A DNA stretch of 64,000 nucleotides from Planoprotostelium fungivorum (lineage: Eukaryota; Evosea; Variosea; Cavosteliida; Cavosteliaceae): assembly GCA_003024175.1 (NCBI GenBank), contig MDYQ01000022.1:62001-126000 (forward strand), given 5' to 3'. Under the pieces are notes generated by a model. The model had not been told where the DNA came from and ran no database searches. It was given only the letters and a program-made list of their open reading frames with translations. The number at the start of each line of letters is the position of its first letter. Positions within the stretch are counted from its first letter, which is position 1. The translations under genes were made by a program, and so were the position numbers. Shown piece after piece: positions 10,997-23,900 of this stretch.

Positions 10997-13653
10997 TCAG
11001 TTGCTGAATCTCTTCCGTGATTTGTTTGGTCTCTTTGGCCTTTCATCATCCTCGTCCTCTAAAAATTCTCCTCTGATCTTGTTAAACTTGTGAAACGACT
11101 TGTGACCAATGACTGAAAAAGGTATGGGAGCTTTGGTCACGTGGCACTTTTCGCAGACGTCAAATTTGAAGCAGTCGGCACACTTGTATCGAAGCCCGTT
11201 GAAACACTTGGCCAGACAGATGTCACTAGATCTCGTCAGCAGAGAGACGAGGAAGGATAGACTCACCACTTGACCGATGGATGGCTCAGATCTTCGTCCA
11301 TCACCATGTCCATCATGTGATCGTGACGGTGAGTTCTCGGTTCTTTCTTCAAGAAGAAGCACTTTTGACCTTTCGATCGCGTCAGGTGATATCCTCCTTG
11401 TATGTATCTCACATAGATCCATCTGTTTGCATTCGACACAGCGGAATCGATTACCGATGATCGGATGAGTCAGACATCCCTGACATCTGATCTGATGGAC
11501 TTGAAATCCTCCCGCCAATTCTGGTTTCTGTCGATATTGAGTGATGTTCATCTACAACGAGACACTCTTGTACCTCCACCAGGTCCCAGTGGTGCTCCTC
11601 GCTGTGGTTAGGGGCGAAATCTGGATTTCTGAACTTCTTGTTGTCGTAACACTCTTCACAGATGTCTAAATCAGGACAGTCGTCACAGTGAAATCGTATA
11701 CCCCAAATGGGCTCGTAATTACAGCAGTTACCTGTCACCCCCTCAGTCCCAGTGAAATTTCCTCCAAATCTCACATTTGTACCACTCGTGAAATACCATC
11801 TCGTTTACAATGTTCTCGATTCGGAAATATTGTTCGTGGGGGTCCTTTGATTCGATGAGACAGGCTTCACAGAGATCTCTGTTCTTCTCTTCCTTGTGCT
11901 TGAATCTGATGACGTCAGATGACGTCATCCAAATAGATTCACCTTGGAGTGCCAACGGCAATGTCGTTGCTACACACGTCACAGGATATCACGTCGTGAT
12001 TCCAATCGAAATATTCTCCCAATTGGTTGCCTAGCGACAGCCAGCCCCTCCTGATGTTGTGGTTCCTCGCAAACAACTCGATCTTCCTTCCACCTGTTTT
12101 CGGTCATCTACAACCCGCCATCGTCTCGTTGTAGAACTCACCCGGTACCATCTGCTCGATGATTTCGTACAATTCTTTTGGCTTCTGTGAGTTCTTGCCG
12201 GTCTTTGCAAAGAGTACGTCGTTGGTCACCTTCGTGACGAATTCAATGTTCCTTCCCTGATTGGCCTTCACACCAACCAGACACGTCTCAGTGCTGTGGA
12301 GGAAGTAGAAGCCTTGGGTGACGGACAGATTCTCGTTGACCGTCTTCTTTACCCAGGTGATCTACGTTGACCAGTCAGATCTAACGGATCTAATATATCT
12401 AATCTATAGTTGTATCTGATGTATCTGATAAATCTGTCTACTGTATCTGATGGATCTGATGGATCTACCTTGTCTACATAAGTGTAACCCCAACGGTTGA
12501 GACACTCGTAAGCCAGAGGCTGCTGACCGTTGATGGCCCACAAGAAGAGGAAACCAGAGGTGGAGAGAGATCCCACGTCGATGTCTAAGATCTCGTTGTT
12601 GGCGAGGGTGTTGTAAGCGAGAGCGAAATTATCTGAAGACGATCAGACTCGTTGTAGATGGAAGATTCAAAGAAGATTCACTGTTGGAGAACATGGTACG
12701 CTCGTTCGAGCCGTGTTCGGTGCCCTTCACTTTCCTGGAAAAATGAGAATGATGACGTCATCGATCTACAACGCACCAGGGAGGGTCGATGAGTACGACG
12801 TCAAAGTCGTAGTTGAGAGATTTCAGGGAAAAGTAGCGCAGATCGCAGTTGATGAAAGTGCCCTCGGTCCACTTCCACTGGTTCTCTAAGAGGTCCTGTT
12901 GATGCTTCTCTCTCTCTTTGTCGTACTTCTCTTCTCTCTCTTTCGATGTCTTCTTCTTCTTTGTCCTCTCTCTTCGGATGAAGTAGTTCTGAAAGTTACG
13001 AATGAGAACCTCATTTCTGTCTGATGTGAGTCTCATCCGTTTGAATTTCGCTTCTCAGAGATCACAACTCACGGTTTGTTCATGTACTCCGGGGTGATGT
13101 CTTCGAAATCGGCATCATCGATGATCAGATCTGTGTCTAATGTCTCTGTCGTGGATGGATCTGCGGGCTCTTTCGAGTCGATGGCAGGAAGCTCTTTGGC
13201 GTACAGTGGCGGTCTACCATTTAACCCGTGTTCGAATGCTTCCTCTTCCGCAAGCGGAACAGGATATCTCTGTTCGGGTTGTAATTTTTGCAATTCTGGC
13301 CATGCAGTTGCCTCTATGGCTTTGGTCAATCGAATCATCCCACACATTCGTGGGGTTAACTCACTGGCTATCGTGATGGCATTATCTGGCAGGTTATGGG
13401 GTGTCAGGGAGGGTATCATATGATCCGTCTTTGGTGCAGCATAATCATTCGTATCATCGTCCGAGTCGTCCTCCTTGCTCCTGCGGTTCTTCTTATAACT
13501 GTAATCCTCCCCTTCTTCGTCCTCCTCATTGTAATTGACCACCTGACACGATTAACCATCATCATCCTAAACACCCACTTTTGTAGATCTCTTCGAGGTC
13601 CTCGGTGGTGGTGGAGGAGACGGAGGTATTAGACTGAGATCTGCTTCATTCAT
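10997..13653 (-). CDS. MT-A70 adenine methyltransferase fused to ZZ-type zinc fingers
   Basis: Starts MNEADLSLIPPSPPPP at 13653. An acidic N-terminus is followed by a highly basic coiled region (EREKHQQDLLENQWKW) and the MT-A70 catalytic motif DVVLIDPPW (about 12775-12800). The methyltransferase continues with NFALAYNTLANNEILD, GFLFLWAINGQQPLAYEC, LNRWGYTYVDKITWVKKT, HSTETCLVGVKA and KIELFARNHNIRRGWLSLGNQLG. This series resembles the MTA1-type clade (ciliate and early-fungal DNA N6-adenine methyltransferases) more than METTL3 or METTL14. The C-terminal third carries four Cys-rich units of ZZ type: CDVCSNDI...DLCEACL, YKCNCCNYEPIWGIRFHCDDCPDLDICEECY, CQGCLTHPIIGNRFRCVECKQMDLCE and CFNGLRYKCADCFKFDVCEKC. 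A basic tail (RPKRPNKSRKR) may be a nuclear signal. The likely product is nuclear and methylates adenine in DNA or RNA. ZZ fingers often read histone tails. Confidence 0.85.
12094..12141 (-). repeat. Intron carrying inverted copies of the TCTACAAC motif (MT-A70/ZZ gene)
   Basis: On the coding strand the intron begins GTGAGTTCTACAACGAG and later contains GTTGTAGATG, so the two copies face each other about 10 bp apart. Confidence 0.88.
12366..12478 (-). repeat. TATCTGATG-type tandem repeat inside an intron
   Basis: Imperfect 9-12 bp units around ATCTGATGG/ATCTAATATA fill the intron that separates WGYTYVDK from ITWVKK. On the minus strand this intron begins GTAGATCC and is much longer than its neighbours. 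Confidence 0.8.
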
Positions 13654-14090
13654 TTGATTGTTTTCTGTCCGGTGAAAGACTGACCCGGATTTCTTCTCCG
13701 ATTGATTATCAGTCGGGCAAGGCCACCAGTTTTGAGCTGATCTTCTCTCTGATGGTCAGTAAGATATACCGTGCCATATGGTTGGCATGGTGATCGTCAC
13801 ACTTGACGGCATTTGTGGCACTGACCGAGATCTATACAGCCGGAGAATGGTTCTCAGAAGGGGGCAGTCTCTACCGATCAAGTGGGCAGTCTACAGACGA
13901 AGAGAGAGGTTGCCCAAATGCGCGAAGCTGTCGAGTCTTCATCTCTGTCTTTGACTCTGAAATTCAGCGTGTTGTTGTGAAAACACGATAAAATTCGTTC
14001 CGCTCGTGTAAATGACCCGCATTCACACACCCTCCACAGGGTAGCAAGAGTAGAACAAAGTCTGGTACACACGGATGTTTATTTCCTTGC
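13654..14090. other. Gap with possible small unrecognised gene
   Basis: On the plus strand an open frame at 13803-13991 (MTAFVALTEIYTAGEWF...) and an alternative frame ending KREVAQMREAVESSSLSLTLKFSVLL could be exons of a small coiled-coil protein. No splice model joins them cleanly and no family is recognised, so I leave it as a possibility. Confidence 0.25.
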
Positions 14091-16070
14091 TTATTCTTCA
14101 TCAATTGTGAACGAAGCTTTCCTATCATCATTTTAGCCACCGGTCGATGCGAGTAGATGACAATGACCATGATGATGAAACGTCATGCAGAATGCACATC
14201 ACTCACGATTCATCTCCATCTGGATGCTTCCTTCCCTCCTCGTTCGTTTGTGTCGGTTTTCTCAGCGACACACCGGGAGAGAAGGTGGACAACACGACCT
14301 GCTGCACGTCCGCCTCCACGTCATCATCCAGTGCAGGATCCATTTCACTGTAAGCATAACGCGTGTTATTCTCCATGGGCCTCCAAATGATCACGATGGT
14401 AAGAAGGACGGCCAGGTACAACACCTGTGGGTGTCACGTGACTTGTAATTTTCCACGAGATTTCACCTCGAAGAAGGCGTTCCAGATCCAAGAGATCTTC
14501 CACGTGTCCTTCTCTTCTGTCGTCAAGAGGACGATGCTGGTGGGGTCAGTCTGGCAGGTCACGTGACGTCACACTCACGTGTAGCTGAAGACGATGATGA
14601 TCAAGGCGCATCCCAAGGCGAGGAGAGTGAGGAAGAAAGATTTGTACATGGACAATTTGATGGTCTGTCTCCTCTCTTGTAATAGGGTGATGGTTCTCAT
14701 GAGAGAAGTGATGGTCTCCCTCGTCAAGGAAAAAAGAATAAAATGAAATAAAAGGAGTAAAAGGATACCCACCAATAGAACCAAGTGTTGAGGAAAGCGG
14801 TAGGAAGGACGACGAGTAACGAGGCGGCGTCAGAAATGTAGACACTGCCGCTCCTGTGAACCAGATCGGAGATGTAGTTGGCCGAAGAGAAGATGAAGTA
14901 GACCAATCCCAACAGGGCAACTCGGTAACTGGTGGTACCCAGAGTGGGTCTGTCGCCGTCAGATATTTCCAAGATATTTCTGAGAAACTTCTCACTTGAC
15001 GACACCGTATCCCATGCATACGACCAGAATGAGAACACGAGAGAGAGTGCCCTTCAGTGAGCTGACCACTGTTCCAACGATCATAGCACCGATGTAATTC
15101 TTTCCGATGTTGTTGTAACCCAAATACGCGAAATAGATGGAGGCATTCTCCACGACACCACACAGGACGACCAGACCGATCCAGTTCTACGGAGCGTCGG
15201 TGGATTTTTGGCGGGAACGGCCTCACCTGGAGCATGAGGAGGGTCTTGCGGTATTTGACGGAGATTCCGATCCAGTACAAGAAGACGAGGAAATACACCA
15301 ACATGACCGACAAGAAGAACTGAGAAGATGAATATGATCGGTGATGGAGGGTAGACGCACCGGCATGTAGTACCACTGATCGCCGCTAAGGTTGCCGAAG
15401 GGGTTCATGAAGTAGAGGGCACCCGTGATGTGCACGGTCTGTCTCGTCTCATCTGTCGGACAATTGACGAAGAACGTGTAATACAGACCCGTCTCGGTCA
15501 CATTGTGAACCTGTATGAAAATCAGATGACATTTTCGAGAGGTGATGCAACCTCAAAAATGGTGTTGTTAATGAACTCGTCGACGAACATGTTATCGGAC
15601 AGGCCGATCGCCAGAGAGCCTAGTTCTTTATCTTGGCATCTGGCCTTGCTGGAGAGAAGCGTGCTACTCTCGCAACAGTAGACTTCTTCCTGGAGGTAAG
15701 TTTAGAGATGGATGCCGATGGCGCCTGCCGGCTCTCACATTGGTCTGTTGGATTTTCAGCCCAAACTCGGGTAGATGGGCGGACATGAGACTGACTACAT
15801 AGACGCGATTGGTTCCTTGATTCTTAATTGTGACTGAGATGGGATCAGTGGGCAATCAATTGGAGATGATTTCGGCTCACAATCGTGCGTAATGGTTGAT
15901 ATACCATTTCCTGGCCATGTTTTAGATGGCGCGTCTTGTCTGTTGAACATGGCAAACTTTCTATGGAACGGGACGAGCGAGATAGCATCTTGGTCCACCA
16001 AGTTTCTACCCGCAAGAACGCATGAGAGACCTATGATAAAGAGGACGAAGAGGTTGGTTCGTCTTCCCAT
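14091..16070 (-). CDS. GOST-family seven-transmembrane protein (TMEM87/GPR107-like)
   Basis: The start at 16070 gives a signal peptide (MGRRTNLFVLFIIGLSCVLA). A lumenal or extracellular beta-rich domain follows with several cysteines (ETGLYYTFFVNCPTDET). Seven hydrophobic helices come next, starting after DQWYYMPFFLSVMLVYFLVFLYW. Characteristic stretches are RKTLLMLQNWIGLVVLCGVVENASIYFAY, VGTVVSSLKGTLSRVLILVVCMGYGVVKPTLG and IFSSANYISDLVH, as in the lung-7TM/GOST superfamily (TMEM87, GPR107/108, TMEM145). These proteins sit in Golgi and endosomal membranes and act in transport between them. The last intron donor lies where a naive reading would stop (HPDGDES); splicing adds GKASFTIDEE and the stop at 14091-14093. 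A divergent partner (BIVM) starts only about 95 bp away, so the two probably share a promoter. Confidence 0.85.
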
Positions 16071-16165
16071 GTTAAGGAATTGTTGTATGTGCGTTGATGA
16101 CTCAGTTTGTGTCTGTTCACGGAAAATTTTCTCGCCGCTGCGACCAAGGGCAGGAAGGTGATGTG

Positions 16166-17635
16166 ATGATGGAAGGAAAGAAGCCTAAGACAAGGAAATG
16201 GATCACTGTGAATGGACAACCGTTTTGGTCTTTCCCGCTCTCAAGCTATCAGCGCATCTTTGGTTCGAATTGGGCTACATCTGGTCGCCTGGAGGAGCGA
16301 AGCATAATATTACAGAAATCTACCAAAGAGGACGTGAGATCTCGACGAAAATGATTGCACGAAGTGATCCACCTCCCAGTCTAATGAAGAGGAGGCCGTG
16401 AAATCTTCTTTCCCAACTGTAAGTAGCAATCGTCAACGATCATAACATTTTGACGACATCACCGCCAGTTGGAGAGATCAGGTGGCGTCAGTTTCTGTAT
16501 TGATCTCGAGCACGCCAGCGTCGAGGAGAAGAACATTCCCAGAAGATTCATGAACCAAAAACGATGGGATTGTATAGTGAGACCACAGTGAGCGGTCGAG
16601 CATTCATTTCCTCCAGCCACTGACGATAACAGATACAAGTACGCTTGTGGTATTGCCTCACTCGTTGGATGCTGGAATTATCTGTATTCCACCAATGGAA
16701 CCGGAGGTGTCATGCGTCACATGATGAGCGTGCAATTGATCACCCGTCAGAACTTCCACCACTCAATCAAGAAGAGGCCATGCAGATCCTAGGATTTTAT
16801 CCTCCCTACGCTGACATACGATTCGGACCGTTCACTGGTAATATGACTCTCATCAAATGGTTCAACACATTGAACTCCCATTTCAAAGTCGATGGAGGCG
16901 TGAGGATTGAGAACGGGGAGCTATAGAGTCTGACGACCGAAGGCAGACTACTGGTGGGGACCACCGAATCGTCACAAGTTTTGGAGCAAAACTGGAGAAC
17001 AGATGAGAGATCAGTTTGCTATGGGCCTGCAGACAGATGACGTGAGTCCAAGTGGGAATGTCTCTCATCGTGGATAAGATGTCTTTCATCTATCACTGCT
17101 GGAATCACTACATCGTTCCGGTGGGATTCGAATTCACTCACAAGGGGCATGAAGGTAACTATTCTTCAAGACTTCTGATGATCATCATTCACAATACGGC
17201 TGACGCAGGTGCAGAGGCAGGTCGACTGACGTCCTCTGATGAAGACGAAATGTGGGTGTATCTGGCCGACAGCAGCGGTACGAATCCTCCGATCACATTG
17301 ACCAAATTCGAACACATCCACATGGACATCCTCTGCCAAAAGCCTTTCCTTCTCAACATGTATGTGAACCACTCGAGCACCGTGACGTCATCGTGATCAT
17401 TCATGTGCACAGAAGACATTTAGAGAGAGGAATATTATTCAAAAAGAAGAATGGAGATCTAGAAGAGGAGGATGTAGAACCGACAGAGATAGAGACGAAT
17501 CACGTAGACCCACAGATGGCAGAGTTTCACGAAGACGGTACCGGGAAGAGTGCACCTCCTATGAAGGGATATCGAAATCATTGCATCCTTGTGTTTCGTA
17601 AGAGGATCTCTAAACCAGAATGCAACAGAAGATAA
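16166..17635 (+). CDS. BIVM: BIVM-family protein (basic, immunoglobulin-like variable motif-containing)
   Basis: The spliced product begins MMEGKKPKTRKWITVNG. The in-frame ATG at 16094 is also possible but would leave only 23 bp to the divergent gene. Diagnostic stretches in order are RYKYACGIASLVGCWNYLYST, LNQEEAMQILGF, DIRFGPFTGNMTLIKWFN, FIYHCWNHYIVPVGFE, ADSSGTNPPITLTKFEHIHMD, NIRHLERGILFKKKNGD and NHCILVFRKR. They line up with vertebrate BIVM over its whole core. The C, H, N pattern in LVGCWNYLYS and YHCWNHY looks like a papain-like or peptidase-like fold, but no activity is established. One donor (after WD) is GTATAG rather than the common GTGAG. The stop is at 17633-17635. The cellular role is unknown; vertebrate BIVM is broadly expressed. 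Confidence 0.88.
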
Positions 17636-17905
17636 ACTGTTCGAATGTATTCGACCGTGTCGAGATATACAACCAGCCGAGTGCCAACTAAACGCGAACT
17701 CTGTCGATGTTCTATTGATCTTGTCTGAAGGCGGGTCGAGCCGTATGAGTATAGTCCAACAGAGGCAATTTACCACGTTCTACGAGCAGCTAGCTTAACC
17801 CAGAGGTGAAAACTTCCGAAGCTCCGGAGGTTCGGCGAAAGGCCAGAATACAACCAGTGAATTGAATACTATCAACATCATCAGCACGAGAGGGTAGAGA
17901 GGATA

Positions 17906-20900
17906 ATGGGTGCTTCTTCTTCTGCAGCTGTGGGATCCTACAAAGCAGAAGATGATCTCTCTCCCTTCGCACTCTCGCAAACGTATATAGACGATAAGAC
18001 TTGGTTGGGTGTCAATGAGGCGAATTTATTGAACGACTCATTCGCCAACGAGAAATATAGAATCCTCCATACGGCAGGGAGGTCTTCATACAGTAAGAGG
18101 TGTGATATATCATCATCACTTTGACCACCGAATCACAAACACATCTTCACACCATACATGTTCCTCTGAGTGAAATATCGTTCGCACATATCTCATAGCC
18201 TTTGCCGATAATTGACGTAGGAGATCACGGAAGGAGGAAGAGGAGAGCGACAACGAAGGAGAAGAGGCCAAGAAGAGATCTCACGAATTGATCAATGTCG
18301 TCAGCGGCACATTTCCAGAAAAGAGGAGGAGATTGATCGAGAGATTGGGCGCTCAAGCCATGGAGGGAACTCATGTCAAGAACACATATTACGAAACCGT
18401 CTTGCAACCCAAGATTTCCGTTTTAAAGAGGATCTTCTTGGCATTCAGCCGAGAGAAAGCCAGGGCCAAAGTGAGTCCATAACACATCGCCCCACCCTCC
18501 ATCACGTCTCCGTTCTCATGTGAAGACGATCGTGTCTGCCCCCGATGATCATCCCGATGACGTCAACTCATCCAACACAGCTGATGAGCCCCACCGATTA
18601 TCCGAGAGATAAGAATCAAACTCCAGTACCCGCCGTCCTCCGCATGACCGTGCGTCTCTTCCTTGCCACACTCAGGGACCGCAGGGACCCTGCCTCTCTG
18701 TCCGCGTTCAGCCTCATCCTGCAAGACATGCCCCTCCTCTCTCTCAGAGACGAACCTCAAGATTGTCTCGATGCATTCACCGAATGGTTGTTGTCCGTTC
18801 TACGACATTCAGGAGTCAATCAAGAGGAAAGGAGGACGGCTCTAGAGTCGATGCTGAGGTTCTCTCTGTGTACGGGATCTCTCAGACATCTATTGACCAC
18901 GGCAGAGGTGAGAGTGATGACGTGTGATGACGTGTGATGACGTGATGATAGGTGGTCCTATCGCAGTATCACGGATCGATGGATGTGATCACCGGAAATG
19001 AGAAAGGTGAGCGTTGTAGATGATCGATGTCAGAGGAGATCGCGGTTGATGTTATGTTCAGCCACACAGCCGGAATATGTGACTGAAGAAGATGGATATA
19101 AGTTGGCGAATATTCGAGGAGTTGTAGAGGAACTCGACCGATGGGAGGTCGATCTAACGCTCAGCCCTCTACTCAGCGATCGACTGTCAGGTACGTATCG
19201 TACGCATCGAATTTTCTCTGACCGATCAGGTTCATGGAACGTTCTGTGGAACGAAGTGAAGGAGTCTGTCTCCATCGTGTCCACGAATGGAGATACGGCG
19301 ACCATCTGTGCCTCTTCTTATCTCTACCTCCACGATCACTGTGGTCTGACGAAACTCGGAACGGGTCTCACATCTTCCCTCATCGGCAGAGATGTCAGAG
19401 ACCATCTGTCACAGATCCAAGCCACGAACGGTGATCCTCCCTTCACCTCTTCGTTTGAATGACTCGCCGCAGCCGGTTTCATGAACACGCTGCCCGGACG
19501 AGTTTACGCGAGGAATCCGTCTTGGAGGCCGAGTGAGAAGGGGTGGATCGCTTGTCTCCATGATCGATTGTACTACCGCTCACCTTCTATCGAGCCCGCT
19601 TCCATCGTCGTGTTCGATGCCGATACGCTGAGTGAGATCGGGAGGATCTACCAGGTGAAAATTCGACGAGATTTCGGAAATTTACGGAGATGTCAGGATG
19701 GACAGGGTACGATCCCCACGGAAGATAACAAGTCTCATCCGTTTGGACCGGAGAAACCGTACGGAGGTGTGGGAGGTACAAATCGTAGCCCCATGATCAG
19801 TGATGGTCGCTACTTGTACATCATCGTACAGGGTAGATCGAGACGATTTGGAAGTCTCAAATATCACGTCGACGTATATGATCCCATGGCACGCATGTCA
19901 CACCTCCGCAAGATTCGGTTGGGTTACAAAGAGTCCAGTGAGTGGAGAATTCGTGGGAAGATTCGTGACGGAATCTCGCAGAAAACTCAGTGACACCGGT
20001 TTTGAACCCCGAAGTACTGGAGAAGGGGTCGTTCTATACGAATGGGAGGTACCTCGTCATCACGATACCTCCACCCTTGGCAACCGATTACGCATTCGAT
20101 ACGAAGACCTTCCTCTGTCGGAGTTTCTCCCTGGGAAACGGAACATTGGTCGGAAATTTTCCGCTGGACGTCGGAGCCGTCGGAGTTACGTCTTGTTACG
20201 ATTCCCTCAACAACCTCATCTGGAATTATTCCGGATCGGGATCGGAATTCCGAAGCTTCTACAACGAGGGTTTGGCACCAAAATTTCGACGATTTCCCAC
20301 CACGAGAGATCGTTCTCAATCACTCCGCGATTCGAGCGAAGGAGAAGTCGATGCCGCTGAAACCATGACAACCATTCTCAGAATCGTCGGAGGCCTGGCC
20401 GAGGAGTCCATGCCTTCACCATTCGAGAGTAAGATCGCTGCCAGATCGATCCACCATCCATGTCATCTCAAGGTAAGGCTCGTTGTAGTTTCAAATTATC
20501 TTCATTCATCATCGTATCACACAGTATATGATGTAACATTGTATTGAGAGAAGATAGGAACCTTTCTGTGTGGAACCCACGGAAGAGACATTTTCACTAA
20601 TATCGAGTATCATGCATCGATCTATATCTGCACTGAAGACGAGTAGTGGCACCATGCCCCTCAAAACAGGTCAACAATTCGCCGAAATCTCCATCGGTTG
20701 CCTGCAGATCCTCAAGGTGATTTATCCATCTACAACGCGCCCGTCTCAATCTTCCCAGGTCAATCTGTACCGCCTGAGTACATCTGGACAGATCTTCACC
20801 CCCGAATTGTACAAGACATTGGGTGGCATACGAGAGATCCTATTGGACATCATCCGTTATGATAACAAACAGATCGAGACCGAGTTCTTCGGAACGGACA

Positions 20901-23900
20901 GATTCTCTGCAGATCGAGCTCTGTCTCACCTCCAGAGTGAATCTTGCGAGTCACTGACCGTGGGAATCAATGGATTCTACCCGAAATTTCAGCAGAGAAC
21001 ACAGCTGGTACTCAAGCTACTGGAGGGTCCTCACGATCGTGCAGGTGAGGTCACGTGATCGGTGAAACTGATCTGTATGAAAGGACCGAAAATGTTACTG
21101 AATGCATTATTGAATTTATTTGCTTCACTTCCTAATGCATCTCACCTGGTCTTACCTCCCTCAGATCTTCCCACAGATTCTCCACAGGTGACATTTCGTA
21201 TCGAAATCTCCACGAGATTCACTTGAGATAAGATCTTCGACACCGACATGCAGAAGGCTTTCGTTCCTATCATCGGATATTTAGCAGAAGAATCTCTATC
21301 CAACACGTCACTCTTTGATGGATCTTCCTTTGGTCATTCTTCCGCTTACGTTAGATTGCTCCTGGCCGTACAGAGAGATCTATTGATACGCACTGCATCC
21401 CTGTGCAACGTAGGAAAGAATGCCACCACCAAAGTGATTTCACTGAACTTTCGTGAAATCCTCACGAAATTTCCAGGCCTCCTCCATCGAGAGAAATTAC
21501 ACTCTGCAAGCACTCGCCACATACTGCAATCTCATGTTCAATCACAGTCGAAACGTTCTCATCTCTTTATCTTCCCACAACATCTACTCGGAAGTCATCC
21601 AAGAGGACTGTCCTTCTACCGTGTTGGGTGTACTCATCCCTTCTCTCATCTCTTCTCTCTTCCTCTTTCACAACCAGATCTGGCTCGTCAAGCAAGTCAT
21701 TCCACAGATGATCAAACTGGTGACAACCATCGACAAGCTGAACACGACCATGTACAGAGACATCGCGAATTCTTTCGATGCGGCGCAGGTGCGTTGTAGA
21801 TGGAACTTTCGTGGAATGATATCGACAGGATCGATCGGAATTCGTGGAAGGACCGACGAGAACCATCGACAGTAGTCATCCTTACTTACGTCAATCTACA
21901 ATCAGACAAGACATCAATATCCCTGGTGCAGTTTTCCTCTACATTTCATTTGACGAGAGGTGCTGCACGAGACCAGGAGATACCCTCACTCTCTATCGTG
22001 ATTCAGATTGCTCTCTGCAGATCGGAGAGAAGATATCAGGTGCGACGTCACGGCTCGTTGTAGATTGACGTAATCAGGTGATCGTTGGCCGAAAAATCGG
22101 ATTCTAGTCCCGGGGGACAGTGTGACGCTACACTTTGAGTGTTCTCAGAATGTAGATTCCGTGGAGAATCTGTGGGGCTACAGCGTATCGATCGTGGGAA
22201 ATCTTCCCAACTGGGAGAGGGAGAGAGTGCCTTGGTCATTTCACCTGCAGAAGAGTCTCTGCTGCTTGATTGGACAGTACGCCGCATCACTCGTATCGTT
22301 CAACGATGACGTCATGAACGACAAATCGAATTTCAAAAGTTTACTTTTGGAGGGAAAACTGTTGAGTGGCGGGGGAATTCCAGAGGAAGACGTGGAGGAG
22401 GTGATCATTGTAGATGATATGCATATCCACTCTCTCAGGTATTATTAAAGAGCAACGGAGGACAAGAACTATTAGAAATCTCGTGGAAAGACATCAAACT
22501 CAACTGGACGGAGCTGAGAGGTACACCCTCATCGAAATTTCACTCATTCTCAACAGATCCACCCACGAGCCATACCCCAGACGCCAACCTCCATCTACAA
22601 TTCTGTCACGATCTCGCTGAATCGACCAACGACAACAGTCCCAGCCATCGATTCGTACAGATGATGGAGCGACAGACCGCAAGTGTCGTGGGTAGAACAC
22701 CTCACATCGAACAAGCACACCGCCACGTCATGGCCGCCTTCTTACATCACACGGGAAATGCCAGGGAAGCATTACGCCTCGCCCAGACCGACGGAATTTC
22801 GACGGAATTTCGCGATCTCTCCGGCTTGTGGGCAAGAGCAGCTCGAGTGAGGCAGGGCATCATACAGAGACATCAAGAGATGGTCTTCGATTCATCCATT
22901 CAAGCCGAAATCGACGCTGTGACACAGAGAAGGGCATCGATCCAACTCCACAGCAAGGAGAGAGAGGAGTCCTACCGGTGAGATTCCCGTGAAATTTCCA
23001 AGTTGATGTCGACAGGACGATCTGTGGGAATGTCATGGAGAAGTGTCGGTTCCTCTTGCACTTGAAGCCTTGTCATTCAACGATGGATACGGAAGCCATC
23101 ATTACTTCCATCATTTCATTCGTGTTGTCACCTGTCACCCTAGAGGCTGAGAAGAAGTTTATCTGCATGAAGAGAGCGGCAGCTTTCTCGAGAATGTTGG
23201 GATTTCAATCGTTTAAGAAGGTGCTGCGGTCGGTACAGTACCCTTCGATGAGAAAAGAGGTGAGAATTCCGGGAGATTTCGAATTGGGACTGAGAGATAT
23301 AGACGATCGGATATTTGGGACCCGCCCTCCGGAAGATTCTCCCCGATTCTTCCGAACACCACTATCTGGACAACTTGGAGGTAAGACATCACCCCTACGA
23401 CATCATATATCCACTCCATCTGATGACGTGTCCTTCTGTACGTCGAGTCTAACACGATGACAGGGAGCAGGTCTCATCCCTTGGAGAGGCTGCAGGGACA
23501 CGTACCGCTCTCTCATGGACGAGATCGCCTTCACTATGCGAGACAGCAGCGAACCCAGCCTCGTTCTCGTTTCCCTCGACGCGTGGCTGCTCCACTTCCG
23601 AAACGAAGATCACGATTTCCTTCACAACACCCAACTACTCACCGTTCTATCTGAATTGACGGATCGTTCTAAGAATGGAAAGATGGAGGTAGGTTGTAGA
23701 TGGATGACGTCACGTGACGTCACGCAGATTTCACCCGAAGATGATCCGATGTGGGAGAGGGTGTCGATATCGGCCAACCTTGTCTTCCACTACATCGGTG
23801 CCACATGTCTGTCTTTGCAATCAGAGGAGGGAGAGGGTAGTGAGGCTGGTCATCTACAATCGACCTTTCTGCAATTATTATCGGGACAATATCGAGAATA

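Noticed and set aside
17906-21250. A gene break inside the giant HECT gene near 18580 or 21060
   Set aside because: Apparent stops fall in introns; choosing the acceptors at 18578 and 21085 restores one continuous frame.
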